A stretch of 64,000 bases of DNA from Pseudomonas sp. FEN (GCF_904067045.1 NZ_CAJFDC010000036.1:1442001-1506000); one strand, 5' to 3'. Shown: positions 55,744 to 64,000, counted from the first letter of the stretch. Numbers and translations are program-made. Notes: generated from the letters alone by a model not told the origin.

Positions 55744-55924
55744 GCCGCTATCCTAAGTGATCAACACCTCGTCCGACCCCATCGGAAAAACAATGAAACG
55801 CTCTGGCCCAGAGTGCTACTAGCGAGCCAGTCGTCGCTCACCATCCCCCGTCAAAAGCACCATCCCCACCGTGGTCTATCCTTCAGGCGTCACTAGAGCC
55901 GGACCTCGACACAGGAGACAGCGA

Positions 55925-56263
55925 ATGGATGCACGAGAAAGAGCGTTGATGCGGGCCAGCGTGGCTTTGGGGTTGCTGATCAGCACCCTGAAGAAACACG
56001 ATCTGGGAGCCCCCCTTTCCCTGGACGATCCACATTTCAAGGAGCTGATTACCCACCTGCGGGACAATTTGCTGGAGGCTCAGGCGGACGAGAGCGTTTC
56101 CAGTGTCATGGTGTCGATCAACAAGGCTTTCACCGATGGCGTGCGGCTCAATGCCCGCAGCGTGGGGAGCTTGCTGACGGCGCTGAAGAAGGCCGACGGG
56201 CTGCTCAAGGAGGCCGGCGAAAGGCACGCACCGTTGCAACTGCCTCAGATGATCGCGAGCTGA
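55925..56263 (+). CDS. Hypothetical helical protein
   Basis: 112 aa. No family recognised. The sequence is mainly helical (RERALMRASVALGLLISTLK; ITHLRDNLLEAQADESVSSV; LNARSVGSLLTALKKADGLL) and its base composition is again like the chromosome core. The ATG at 55925 follows AGGAGACAGCGA, a good ribosome-binding site; an in-frame upstream extension to 55871 lacks one. It stands alone between the HigA-like gene and a REP doublet. Confidence 0.65.
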   Translation: MDARERALMRASVALGLLISTLKKHDLGAPLSLDDPHFKELITHLRDNLLEAQADESVSSVMVSINKAFTDGVRLNARSVGSLLTALKKADGLLKEAGERHAPLQLPQMIAS

Positions 56264-56275
56264 AATACAACTCCT

Positions 56276-56359
56276 TGTAGGAGCCAGCTTGCTGGCGATG
56301 GCGGCCGAATAGACGATGCAAGACTCCCAGGCCTCATCGCCAGCAAGCTGGTTCCTACA
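56276..56359. repeat. REP doublet upstream of the second rhs gene
   Basis: TGTAGGAGCCAGCTTGCTGG plus five bases (56276-56300) and its inverse CATCGCCAGCAAGCTGGTTCCTACA split by one mismatch (56335-56359), spaced by 34 bp. Confidence 0.85.
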
Positions 56360-56519
56360 GGGTTCGATGTCGTGTTTAAGCGCGCGCGCCCGCTATTTGC
56401 TCGACAACTGTGATCCACCTCCGCAATCGCAGTGGGAATAATTCCCCGCCAACATCAGATCATTCATACTCCGCACCGCTCTTGACCTGATGATGGACCA
56501 CCTGTCTTGCTGACTCTCC

Positions 56520-59500
56520 ATGTCTGACCCGCTCTGGGCTGCCCGCCTGGGCGACGCGTTGTCCCATACCTCGATGATGGCCGATATTCTCGGCGGCGTA
56601 CTCGAGGTCGCGGCCAACGTGGCAATCACCGCACTGGCCACCGCCGCCGTGGTCGCCGCCACCGGCATCACGGTCGCCACGGGCGGGCTCGGGGCCTGCG
56701 TACTGGGCGCGGTGATCGGCGTGGTCGTCGGCGTTGCGATGAGCAAGACCGGCGCCGACAAGGGCCTGAGCAAGATGTGCGAAGGCCTCGGCAACGCACT
56801 CTTTCCGCCCACGGTGCAGGCCAATATCCTCACCGGCTCCAGCAATACCCTGATCAACTCGATTCCCGCCGCCCGCGCCGCCGGCGCCGTGCCATCCCAT
56901 GTCGAAGCCGCCGGCACGCCGGACAGCGAGCCGCCCCAGGAAGCCAGCTACCTGGATATCGCCAAGGGCTTCTTTGCCCAGATGTGGCGCCCCACGGTAG
57001 CCACGCCCGCCCCCGGCGCCGTGCCCAAACCGCTGGACCTGGTGAGCTGCACCAAGCATCCACCGATGCCGCCGCAGTTTCTCGCCGAAGGTTCGAAAAA
57101 GGTCAGCATCAACGGCCAACCCGCCGTGCGCAGCGGCGATCGCAGCACCTGCGATGCCACCGTCGTTTCCTCCGGGCTGATCTCACCCAATGTCACCATC
57201 GGCGGCGGCTCGGTGGTGGTACGCGAGATCCGCAGCGGCAAGACTCCGGGCGTCGGCTTGGCCATCAGCGCGCTGATGATGCTCAAGGGCAGCAAGGGCA
57301 AGTTCCTCAGCAACCTGCCGTGCATGCTGATGGCCGGGGTCAACTCCTTTGTCACCAGCCAGGCCATCGGCGCGCTGACCAATGCCATCGCCGGCTCGCC
57401 GAACCCGGTGCACGCCGCCACCGGCGCCAAGGTACTCGGCGGCCTGGATGAGCTGGATTTCGCCCTGCCGGGGCTGCTGCGCCTGGACTGGCAACGCTTC
57501 TACAACAGCCGTGACGAGCGCCGCAAAGGGATGTTCGGCGCGGGTTGGAGCGTGCCTTACGAAGTCAGCGTGCGGATCGAAGCGCACCCGGACGGCGGCG
57601 AACGGCTGATCTATATCGACGAACAGGCCCGAAGCATCGACATGGGTTCGATACCCTTGGGCGGCGCGGTGTTCAGTGCCGGTGAAGGCTTGAGTGTGCG
57701 TCGGCATGGCAATGGTCAATTATTGATCGAAAGCGACGACGGCCTCTATCGCCTCTTCGAAGCCCTTTCAGGCGAGCCCAACCACTTGCGTCTGACGCAA
57801 CTGGGCGACCGTAACGACAACCGAATCTATCTCGACTACGACGCGTCAGGGCGTCTGGCACGACTACGCGACACCTTCGACCTCGTCCAGGCCCAACTGA
57901 GCTACAGCGACCCATGGCCGAATCGGGTCAGCCGGATCGAGCGCCTGTACCCGGATCGTCCGAACGAACTGCTGGTCAGCTACGCCTACGACCCGCGTGG
58001 CAATCTGGCCCAGGTAATGGACGCCACCGGCCATGTGCAACGGCGCTTCGCCTATGACGACGGCCAACGGCTGGTGGAGCACCAATTGTCCGTCGGCCTG
58101 CGCTGCTTCTACCAGTGGGCACGGGTCGAGGGTCGCGAATGGCGGGTGGTGCGGCACTGGACCGACGAGGGCGATGAATATGCCTTCGACTATGACCTGG
58201 ATGCCGGGACCACCCGCGTCACCGACAACCTCAAGCGCAGCAGTCTGCGTTGTTGGAATCCGCAACAGCAGATCACCGCGTATACCGACAACCTCGGTCA
58301 GACCTGGCAGTTCCAGTGGAACGACGAGCGCCAGTTGCTCGGCGCCATCGATCCCCAGGGCGGTCAATACCAGTTCAGCTACGACGAGTCCGGCAACCTG
58401 TGCGGTACCCAGGACCCGCTGGGCCGCAGCGAATCGACCCTGTGGCTGGAACACTGGGCCTTGCCGCTGGTGGAAACCGACGCGGCGGGCAACAGCTGGC
58501 AGTTCCGCTACGATAGCCGCGGCAACTGCATCCAGGAAACCAACCCGCAGGGCCATGTCACTCGTTATCGCGTCGATGCCCAGGGCCAGACCGTCGAGAT
58601 CATCGACGCCAGCGGCAAAAGCAAAACCCTGCGCTGGAGCCCACTGGGCCAGTTACTCGAACACGTCGACTGCTCCGGCTCTCCGACACGCCTGAGCTAT
58701 GACGAGCGTGGCCTGTTGCAAACGGTCACCGACGCCCTGGGTGAACGCACGCAGTACGACTACGACGTCCAGGGCCGCCTGCTGAACAGCCATTTGCCGG
58801 ACGGCCGTACACACCAGTACCAGCGCAATGCCGACGGCCAGTTGATCGGTTACACCGACCCCGCCGGACAGACCACCGCCTACCACTACGACCGGCGCGG
58901 CCAGGTGCGCCAGCGCATCGATACCAGCGGGCGGCAGGTGCGGTTCAGCTACGACGCCTATGGCCGCTTGCAGGCGCTGACCAATGAGAACGGCGAAAGC
59001 TATCGCTTCGCCTGGGATGCCGGCGACCGCCTGGTCGAGCAGCAGGACCTGGATGGCAGCGCCCGCCGTTACACCTACAACGCCAGGAACGACGTCACCC
59101 GCATCGACACCCTGCCCGCTCCTCATGGCAGTGGCTTGGCGCAGGTCCCGGTAACGCCGGTCGCACCGATTGTCCATCACCTCGAACGTGACGCCGCTGG
59201 ACGCCTGACGGCGAAAATCACTGACGACGGTCGTACCGAGTACAGCTACGACGCGCTGGATCAACTGACGGCGGTCGCTTTTACCGACAACGAAGGCAAC
59301 GAGCAGAAACTGGGGTTCGCCTACGACGCCCTTGGCCAGTTGCTGGAGGAGCAGAGCGCGGCAGGCAGCCTGCAGCATCATTACGACGAACTGGGCAACC
59401 TGATCCAGACACAGTTGCCGGACGGCCGCTGGCTCAATCGGCTGTACTACGGCAGCGGCCATCTGCACCAGATCAATCTGGACGGTCGGGTCATCAGCGA

Positions 59501-60536
59501 TTTCGAGCGCGACCGCCTGCACCGTGAAGTCCTGCGTACCCAGGGTCAGGTCAGCACCCGCAGCGAGTACGACCGCGCCGGACGCCTGCGTTCGCGCCTA
59601 CGGCGTCCGATCAGCCAACCCTCGGCGTTGCCCGCGCCAACGCAGCAACATTTCGACTACGACCCCGCCGATCACCTGGTCGGCCGCCTTGACCAACAGC
59701 CCGGCGGCACCCATCGGCAGTTGACGCACCACGACGCCAGCGGGCGCATCGTCGCCAGCCAGGACAGTGTCCAGGGCCAGAACGAGACCTTTGCCTACGA
59801 CGCCGCCGCCAACCTGCTGGACGGCCCCACGGGCGGGCGGGTACTGCATAACAAGCTGCTGACCTATCAGGACAAACGCTACCGCTACGACGCCTTCGGC
59901 CGGATGATCGAGAAGCGCAGCGGCAGCCATCGGGTCCAGCGCTTCGTCTACGATGCCGAACACCGTCTGATCGAGGTGCGTAACCAGGATGGCGCGCGGG
60001 AAACCGTGGTGCGCATGAGCTACGACCCACTGGGCCGGCGTATCGCCAAGAGCGAGCACGACAGCCACGGTTACCCCCTGGGCGAGACCCGCTTCACCTG
60101 GGACGGTCTGTGCCTGCTGCAAGAACACCGACACAGCCTGAGCAGCCTCTACCTCTACGCAGACGACGGCCACGAGCCGCTGGCCCGGGTCGACGGCAGC
60201 GGCGCATTGCAAAAAGTCCGCTATTACCACAACGACCAGAGCGGCTTGCCCGAGCAACTGACGGAAAACGACGGCCATGTGGTCTGGCGGGCGCGCTACC
60301 GGATCTGGGGCAATACCGTCACTGAAACCCGCGAGCCGTATTACCTGGAAGAACAGAACCTGCGCTTCCAAGGGCAGTACCTGGACCGGGAAACCGGTCT
60401 GCACTACAACACCTTCAGGTTTTACGACCCGGACATCGGACGCTTTACCACGCCCGATCCGATCGGTCTGGCCGGCGGCATCAACCTGTATGCCTATGCG
60501 CCGAACCCATTGACCTGGGCCGATCCGCTGGGCCTG
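56520..60536 (+). repeat. Rhs core direct repeat, copy 2
   Basis: Same-orientation match to 45777-49823. Ten kilobases apart, the pair is a substrate for homologous recombination that would delete or exchange everything between, including the tip of effector 1 and the orphan immunity genes. Confidence 0.88.
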
Positions 60537-60938
60537 AGCAAATGCAGTGGCAGCGGCACCAAGAGGCCCCCAGGGCCGACGCTGCCGAAGGGCATCGCCG
60601 ACACCTTCACCGGTGGCACCTACAAGAACCGCAAACTCGCCACCAACGAGACATACTACAAGTACCATGGCACCAATAACCGGACCGGGAAGCCATTCTC
60701 CTGGCTCACCAACCAGAAATACACGTCGGAAGATCAACTGCGTGCCGACCTGGCAATCCGTCATGACTGGGGTGTCAAGATCACCCGGGTGTCGGAGTTC
60801 AACGTGCCCAAGGGCACCTGGGTCAGCGAAGGGCCGGCGGCACCGCAAGGTGCCGGCTATCCCGGCGGCGGTTATCAGGCGGTGGTTACAAACCTGCCCC
60901 GCGCATGGATCATCAATACTTTAGGAGTCCCCTGGTAA
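56520..60938 (+). CDS. PrePAAR-PAAR-Rhs T6SS effector 2 with NAD-targeting-like C-terminal toxin
   Basis: 1,472 aa. Same order as effector 1: prePAAR about 5-20 (LWAARLGDALSHTSM), transmembrane region about 32-75, PAAR about 173-248, Rhs repeats, and core end GQYLDRETGLHYNTFRFYDP...NPLTWADPLGL. The tip (residues 1340-1472) is unrelated to that of effector 1: TFTGGTYKNRKL, ETYYKYHG, GKPFSWLT, EDQLRADLAIRHDWG, NVPKGTWVSEGPAAPQGAGYPGGGYQAVV. The YKYHG start, the alternating strand pattern and the final GGGYQ resemble ADP-ribosyltransferase/NAD-glycohydrolase-like polymorphic toxins; that is inference. No vgrG or eag gene precedes it. Confidence 0.9.
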   Translation: MSDPLWAARLGDALSHTSMMADILGGVLEVAANVAITALATAAVVAATGITVATGGLGACVLGAVIGVVVGVAMSKTGADKGLSKMCEGLGNALFPPTVQANILTGSSNTLINSIPAARAAGAVPSHVEAAGTPDSEPPQEASYLDIAKGFFAQMWRPTVATPAPGAVPKPLDLVSCTKHPPMPPQFLAEGSKKVSINGQPAVRSGDRSTCDATVVSSGLISPNVTIGGGSVVVREIRSGKTPGVGLAISALMMLKGSKGKFLSNLPCMLMAGVNSFVTSQAIGALTNAIAGSPNPVHAATGAKVLGGLDELDFALPGLLRLDWQRFYNSRDERRKGMFGAGWSVPYEVSVRIEAHPDGGERLIYIDEQARSIDMGSIPLGGAVFSAGEGLSVRRHGNGQLLIESDDGLYRLFEALSGEPNHLRLTQLGDRNDNRIYLDYDASGRLARLRDTFDLVQAQLSYSDPWPNRVSRIERLYPDRPNELLVSYAYDPRGNLAQVMDATGHVQRRFAYDDGQRLVEHQLSVGLRCFYQWARVEGREWRVVRHWTDEGDEYAFDYDLDAGTTRVTDNLKRSSLRCWNPQQQITAYTDNLGQTWQFQWNDERQLLGAIDPQGGQYQFSYDESGNLCGTQDPLGRSESTLWLEHWALPLVETDAAGNSWQFRYDSRGNCIQETNPQGHVTRYRVDAQGQTVEIIDASGKSKTLRWSPLGQLLEHVDCSGSPTRLSYDERGLLQTVTDALGERTQYDYDVQGRLLNSHLPDGRTHQYQRNADGQLIGYTDPAGQTTAYHYDRRGQVRQRIDTSGRQVRFSYDAYGRLQALTNENGESYRFAWDAGDRLVEQQDLDGSARRYTYNARNDVTRIDTLPAPHGSGLAQVPVTPVAPIVHHLERDAAGRLTAKITDDGRTEYSYDALDQLTAVAFTDNEGNEQKLGFAYDALGQLLEEQSAAGSLQHHYDELGNLIQTQLPDGRWLNRLYYGSGHLHQINLDGRVISDFERDRLHREVLRTQGQVSTRSEYDRAGRLRSRLRRPISQPSALPAPTQQHFDYDPADHLVGRLDQQPGGTHRQLTHHDASGRIVASQDSVQGQNETFAYDAAANLLDGPTGGRVLHNKLLTYQDKRYRYDAFGRMIEKRSGSHRVQRFVYDAEHRLIEVRNQDGARETVVRMSYDPLGRRIAKSEHDSHGYPLGETRFTWDGLCLLQEHRHSLSSLYLYADDGHEPLARVDGSGALQKVRYYHNDQSGLPEQLTENDGHVVWRARYRIWGNTVTETREPYYLEEQNLRFQGQYLDRETGLHYNTFRFYDPDIGRFTTPDPIGLAGGINLYAYAPNPLTWADPLGLSKCSGSGTKRPPGPTLPKGIADTFTGGTYKNRKLATNETYYKYHGTNNRTGKPFSWLTNQKYTSEDQLRADLAIRHDWGVKITRVSEFNVPKGTWVSEGPAAPQGAGYPGGGYQAVVTNLPRAWIINTLGVPW

Positions 60939-61195
60939 TGCCGTTGAACGTTTTATCGACCGAATTGGACACGCTGATTGCGCAGTTGCAGAAAAGCCGC
61001 AACGAGTCAGCCCAGTTTTTCATCGACAAGGCCGCTGAACTTAGAGCTGCCAGCGACACTCGCGAAGCCCTGGAACGGCTCTCGACCTGCCGGGCCATGG
61101 CGCAATACGGTAACTTCTCCCATGCCGAGGAGAACCAGTTGGAAGCGGTGGTCGATGCGGCAGCCAATTGCCTGGCAGGCTTGCCGAAACCTTGA
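60938..61195 (+). CDS. Candidate immunity protein for Rhs effector 2
   Basis: 85 aa, helical (LSTELDTLIAQLQKSRNESA; FFIDKAAELRAASDTREALE; SHAEENQLEAVVDAAANCLA). No named family recognised. The ATG shares one base with the rhs stop (TAATG), so translation is coupled. Small cognate immunity genes take exactly this position behind Rhs toxins. It overlaps the next gene by 28 bp in a different frame. Confidence 0.78.
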   Translation: MPLNVLSTELDTLIAQLQKSRNESAQFFIDKAAELRAASDTREALERLSTCRAMAQYGNFSHAEENQLEAVVDAAANCLAGLPKP

Positions 61196-61473
61196 ATCTC
61201 CAGCATGAAGTCAAAGAATGCAACAATACCCTCTGCGACCTGCTGAGACGCTCGGGCTATGAAGACGAAGCCGATGAGATACAGGCACTGGTAGACATCG
61301 TGCTGAACCCGGCTAGCAGCGACAGTCAGCGCAACGAAGCGATCAAGAACCTGGCGATGCGTTGTCATCCCAAATGGCTGGGAGACTTTTTCATCGACGG
61401 CATGACCTACCCGCAATGGACTGATCTCATCACTCACTTCGCAAAGCTGCTCAATCGCCAGAAACGGTCGTGA
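61168..61473 (+). CDS. Second small immunity-type protein behind Rhs effector 2
   Basis: 101 aa. LQHEVKECNNTLCDLLRRSGYEDEADEI, SDSQRNEAIKNLAMRCHPKWLGDFFIDGMTYPQWTDLI. The CHPKWLGD...YPxW block looks like a conserved family of small immunity-associated proteins, but I cannot name it. There is no ATG in frame near the start; TTG at 61168 (used here) or TTG at 61192 must serve, so expression may rest on coupling to the preceding gene. A frameshift fusion with the 85-aa gene cannot be excluded. Confidence 0.6.
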   Translation: MPGRLAETLNLQHEVKECNNTLCDLLRRSGYEDEADEIQALVDIVLNPASSDSQRNEAIKNLAMRCHPKWLGDFFIDGMTYPQWTDLITHFAKLLNRQKRS

Positions 61474-61548
61474 CGGGCGCGCGATCAGAGTTCCCGCTAC
61501 CCGGCAGCGATGCCGAAGCCTTGATAGCTCCCGCTGAATCGCAGGCAT

Positions 61549-61588
61549 GAAAAATGGGCACCCGATCCAATCGGCGTGCCCATTTTTT
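61549..61588. terminator. Bidirectional Rho-independent terminator
   Basis: AAAAATGGGCAC (61550-61561), a 14-base loop and GTGCCCATTTTTT (61576-61588). A tracts before and T tracts after the stem serve both the rightward rhs/immunity operon and the leftward hupA gene that ends at 61626. Confidence 0.92.
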
Positions 61589-61625
61589 ACAGCCCTCCCC
61601 TTGCTCCGGGAGTCATACCTGACGC

Positions 61626-61901
61626 TTACGGGTTGACGCTATCTTTGAGCGACTTGCCCGGCTTGAAGGCGACGGTATTGCTGGCCTTGATCTTCACCGG
61701 CTCGCCGGTTTGCGGGTTCTTGCCGGTGCGAGCACCGCGATGACGCTGCAGGAAGGTGCCGAAACCCACCAGGGTGACGCTGTCTTTGCGGTGCAGCGCG
61801 CCGGTGATTTCTTCGAGGACGGCGTTAAGCACACGGCCGGCCTGTTCTTTCGTGAGGTCCGCTTTTTCAGCAATTGCAGCGGCCAGTTCTGGTTTACGCA
61901 T
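61626..61901 (-). CDS. hupA: DNA-binding protein HU (HupA type)
   Basis: 91-aa nucleoid protein of the HU/IHF family: MRKPELAAAIAEKADLTKEQ, VTLVGFGTF, the DNA-binding arm RHRGARTGKNPQTGEPVKI and VAFKPGKSLKDSVN. The MRKPEL start and GEPVKI arm fit the HupA-like paralogue that lies beside the rubredoxin genes in Pseudomonas rather than HupB beside lon. The ATG at 61901 gives the family length. Confidence 0.93.
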   Translation of the reverse strand: MRKPELAAAIAEKADLTKEQAGRVLNAVLEEITGALHRKDSVTLVGFGTFLQRHRGARTGKNPQTGEPVKIKASNTVAFKPGKSLKDSVNP

Positions 61902-62089
61902 AATGAAGCCTCTTTGACGGTTTTTTGTTGTTATGTCCGTGCTGCTCTTCCCGAACAGCGCCCAAAGCGCCGCAGGCTCTACTCTGCGGCAGACGGGAGT
62001 GAGGATGGCACGAGGCAAGGCCCCGCGCCAGTCTCGTTACGACCTTTGTAGGAGCAAAATCAGGGTGTTTGCGACAGAAGGACCGCCAT

Positions 62090-63238
62090 TTACGCCAGCA
62101 ACGGCGGAAGCTGCTTGTTCAGGGCCAGTTTTTCCATCACCGCAGCGCCGGTCAAGGCATAGCCCAGCAGTCGGCCGCCGCTGTCACGGCACAAGGCCTT
62201 GATGTCGGCGCCCTGCCCTTCGACCGTCCACACCCCTTCGCTGCCACGGGGCGGCGGCGACACCACCAGCGGGCACACCGGGGTCTTCACGGTGATCGGC
62301 ATGGCGCCATAGCTCACGGCGGTGGCATTGCCGGCCAGGGTCTGGGCCAACGCCCGGGCGCAACTCATCAGCGGCATGACGTACAGCAGGTTCAAGCCAT
62401 CGACCTCGGCGCAGTCGCCCAGGGCGTAAATATTGGCGTGGGAGGTCTTCAGGTGACGGTCGACCACCACCCCACGATTGACCTGCAAGCCGGCGGCGGC
62501 CGCCAGGTCGATGCGCGGACGCAGGCCGATGGCCGAGACCACCACATCGCAAACCACCGTGGAGCCGTCCGACAGGTGCGCCTCCAGGTGCTCGCCGCTG
62601 CGTTGCAGGCGGGTCAGCACCGGGCCCAGGTGGAAACGCGCACCGAGGCTTTCCAGGCCCGCCTGCACTGCGGCAGCCGCCGCCGGGTGCAGCAGCGTCG
62701 GCATGACCTGCTCACAAGGCGCGACCAGTTCCACCTGATAACCACCCAGGATCAGGTCATTGGCGAATTCACAACCGATCAGCCCGGCGCCCAACAGCAG
62801 GACACGCTGCTTGCCCGCCGCCGCCGCGCGGAAGCGCGCGTAATCTTCCAGGTCGTTGATCGGAAAAATCGCCTCGGGGGCATCGCCTTCCACCGGCACG
62901 CGCACGGTTTCCGCACCCCAGGCCAGGACCAGGTCACGGTAGCTCACCGCTTCCTCGCCGATCCACAGGCGCTTGTGGCCCGGGTCGATGCCGCTGATGC
63001 GGGTGTGGGTACGGATCTCGGCCTTGAGCTGCTCGGCCATGGCCCCGGGCTCGGCCATGCTCAGGCCGTCGGCATCCTTGTTCTTGCCAAAGCCGGTGGA
63101 CAGCATCGGCTTGGAGTAGGAACGCCCGTCATCGGCGGTGATCAACAGCAACGGAGTGTCGCTGTCGAGCTTGCGAAACTCCCGGGCCAGGTTGTAACCG
63201 GCCAGCCCGGTACCGACGATTACGACAGGTGCGCTCAT
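62090..63238 (-). CDS. rubB: Rubredoxin-NAD(+) reductase
   Basis: 382-aa FAD flavoprotein that passes electrons from NADH to rubredoxin. N-terminal FAD motif VIVGTGLAGYNLAREF, second dinucleotide motif VLLLGAGLIGCEFANDL (about 150-160), and the FAD-binding IYALGDCAEVDG near the C-terminal third. The start MSAPVVIVG at 63238 was chosen; six codons upstream are not conserved. Lies 42 bp after rubredoxin, same strand, one operon. Confidence 0.93.
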   Translation of the reverse strand: MSAPVVIVGTGLAGYNLAREFRKLDSDTPLLLITADDGRSYSKPMLSTGFGKNKDADGLSMAEPGAMAEQLKAEIRTHTRISGIDPGHKRLWIGEEAVSYRDLVLAWGAETVRVPVEGDAPEAIFPINDLEDYARFRAAAAGKQRVLLLGAGLIGCEFANDLILGGYQVELVAPCEQVMPTLLHPAAAAAVQAGLESLGARFHLGPVLTRLQRSGEHLEAHLSDGSTVVCDVVVSAIGLRPRIDLAAAAGLQVNRGVVVDRHLKTSHANIYALGDCAEVDGLNLLYVMPLMSCARALAQTLAGNATAVSYGAMPITVKTPVCPLVVSPPPRGSEGVWTVEGQGADIKALCRDSGGRLLGYALTGAAVMEKLALNKQLPPLLA

Positions 63239-63280
63239 TCCTCTCTCCAAATCCATTGGTTTTGTTTAAAAGTTGATCAA

Positions 63281-63448
63281 TCAGCCGATTTCGATCATTT
63301 CGAAATCCATCTTGCCGACACCGCAGTCCGGGCACAGCCAGTCAGCGGGGACATCCTGCCACAAGGTGCCCGGCGCGATGCCGTCATCCGGCCAACCGTC
63401 TTTTTCGTCATAGATCAGCCCGCAGACCACACATTGCCACTTTTTCAT
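63281..63448 (-). CDS. rubA: Rubredoxin
   Basis: 55-aa iron protein. The four iron ligands are C6 and C9 (CVVCG) and C39 and C42 (CPDCG), with the usual Y13, GWPDDGIAPGT and W37. Partner of the adjacent reductase in an electron-transfer chain. The ATG at 63448 follows GAGGAAGTAACGAG. Some pseudomonads carry two tandem rubredoxin genes here; only one is present. Confidence 0.96.
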   Translation of the reverse strand: MKKWQCVVCGLIYDEKDGWPDDGIAPGTLWQDVPADWLCPDCGVGKMDFEMIEIG

Positions 63449-63651
63449 CTCGTTACTTCCTCGGTTCCCAGGCGTTTGACGGCGCGAACAGTCGATGGGT
63501 GCAGCGTTGCCGTCCGGCTCAGGGCGTTTTGTACTGATCGAAGCCCGCCGATGCAAGCACGATCGACAGCGCTGATGAACCGAGCGCTCTAAACGGCCGG
63601 ACCGCCTGTGATAAGCTCGGCGCCTCACTGGCTGCCAATCAACTGCCCATC

Positions 63652-64000
63652 GTGCCGTACAAAGCCCCCGTTCCAGCGCCCCCCGCCTGGCTCACGCAGA
63701 GCCGGCTGAGCGCCCCGCAAGACGCGCAAACCCTCGACTGGTTATTTGACGAAGGTTCTCTCACCCGTCGCCTGACAGCACTTTCCGATAATTCTTTCAG
63801 CGTCACACCGCTGTTCGAAGGCTGGCAAGCACTACGCGACGACGAGTGCGCCGCACTGGAGCTGCCCAGCGAAAGCCTGGGCTGGGTGCGCGAAGTGTAT
63901 TTGCGCGGTCATGGCCAACCCTGGGTGTTTGCCCGCAGTGTCGCGGCGCAAAGTGCCTTGCGCGAAGGCGGTCTGAATATGGACGAATTGGGCAGCCGCT
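63652..64000 (+). CDS. ubiC: Chorismate pyruvate-lyase UbiC (5' part, cut by the window end)
   Basis: The first 116 codons are visible, open to the last base. The enzyme makes 4-hydroxybenzoate, the first step of ubiquinone synthesis. PYKAPVPAPPAWL, LDWLFDEGSLTRRLT, FSVTPLFEGWQ, LGWVREVYLRGHGQPWVFARSV and LGSR match UbiC of Pseudomonas. A GTG at 63652 gives the family start VPYK. It is divergent from the rubredoxin operon; ubiA is expected next. Confidence 0.93.
   Translation, partial: MPYKAPVPAPPAWLTQSRLSAPQDAQTLDWLFDEGSLTRRLTALSDNSFSVTPLFEGWQALRDDECAALELPSESLGWVREVYLRGHGQPWVFARSVAAQSALREGGLNMDELGSR

Noticed and set aside
62046..62062. Single TTTGTAGGAGCAAAATC resembling a REP arm upstream of hupA
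   Set aside because: No inverse partner nearby; too short to call a repeat.

Overview
The window is chromosomal DNA of a fluorescent Pseudomonas (P. fluorescens / P. protegens / P. chlororaphis type). This rests on high GC coding sequence, Pseudomonas-style REP doublets between genes, the gene order rph-yicC-gmk-rpoZ-spoT-ridA ... exbB-exbD-tonB-oxyR-recG ... hupA-rubredoxin reductase-rubredoxin-ubiC, and protein sequences typical of that genus. No tRNA, rRNA, prophage, insertion sequence or CRISPR array was seen.

Layout. (1) 1-15,022 is conserved housekeeping: RNase PH, YicC, guanylate kinase, RNA polymerase omega, SpoT, RidA, a small lipoprotein, an NAD-binding epimerase-like protein, the ExbB-ExbD-TonB energy transducer, OxyR, RecG, a YbaK-like/HDOD regulator and a small exported protein. 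(2) 15,163-45,764 is a complete type VI secretion system (T6SS) of the P. aeruginosa HSI-I type. It is arranged as two divergent operons around an AT-rich promoter region (32,678-33,066). The leftward arm is fha-tssJ-tssK-tssL-tssM-tagF-pppA-ppkA-tagT-tagS-tagR-tagQ: the membrane complex plus the TagQRST/PpkA/PppA/Fha/TagF threonine-phosphorylation switch. The rightward arm is tssA-tssB-tssC-hcp-tssE-tssF-tssG-clpV-vgrG-eagR: sheath, tube, baseplate, recycling ATPase and spike. The tagJ gene found between hcp and tssE in HSI-I is absent. (3) 45,777-61,473 is the effector/immunity region. Two large prePAAR-PAAR-Rhs effectors share nearly the same core but end in unrelated toxin tips (49,824-50,210 and 60,537-60,938), each followed by overlapping candidate immunity genes. 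Between them lies a visibly AT-richer accessory stretch: a pentapeptide-repeat protein, the broken scar of a third Rhs tip with a Sel1-type and a SUKH-type orphan immunity gene, a Panacea/SocA-type antitoxin-like gene, a DUF3077-like gene behind a highly structured leader, a small gene plus PIN-domain pair, and a HigA-like regulator. (4) 61,549-64,000 returns to housekeeping: HU protein, rubredoxin reductase, rubredoxin and the 5' part of ubiC.

How it works together (inference from HSI-I): contact or damage sensed by TagQRST activates PpkA, which phosphorylates Fha; Fha promotes assembly and PppA reverses it; TagF restrains firing. TssJLM anchor the TssKEFG baseplate, TssBC contracts around Hcp, and VgrG with the Rhs PAAR tip, held by the EagR chaperone before firing, is driven into a neighbour. 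The most interesting part is 49.8-61.5 kb, where toxin-tip replacement has left an active tip, a dead tip and several orphan immunity genes side by side. REP doublets sit at several of the T6SS operon joints and may set relative transcript levels.
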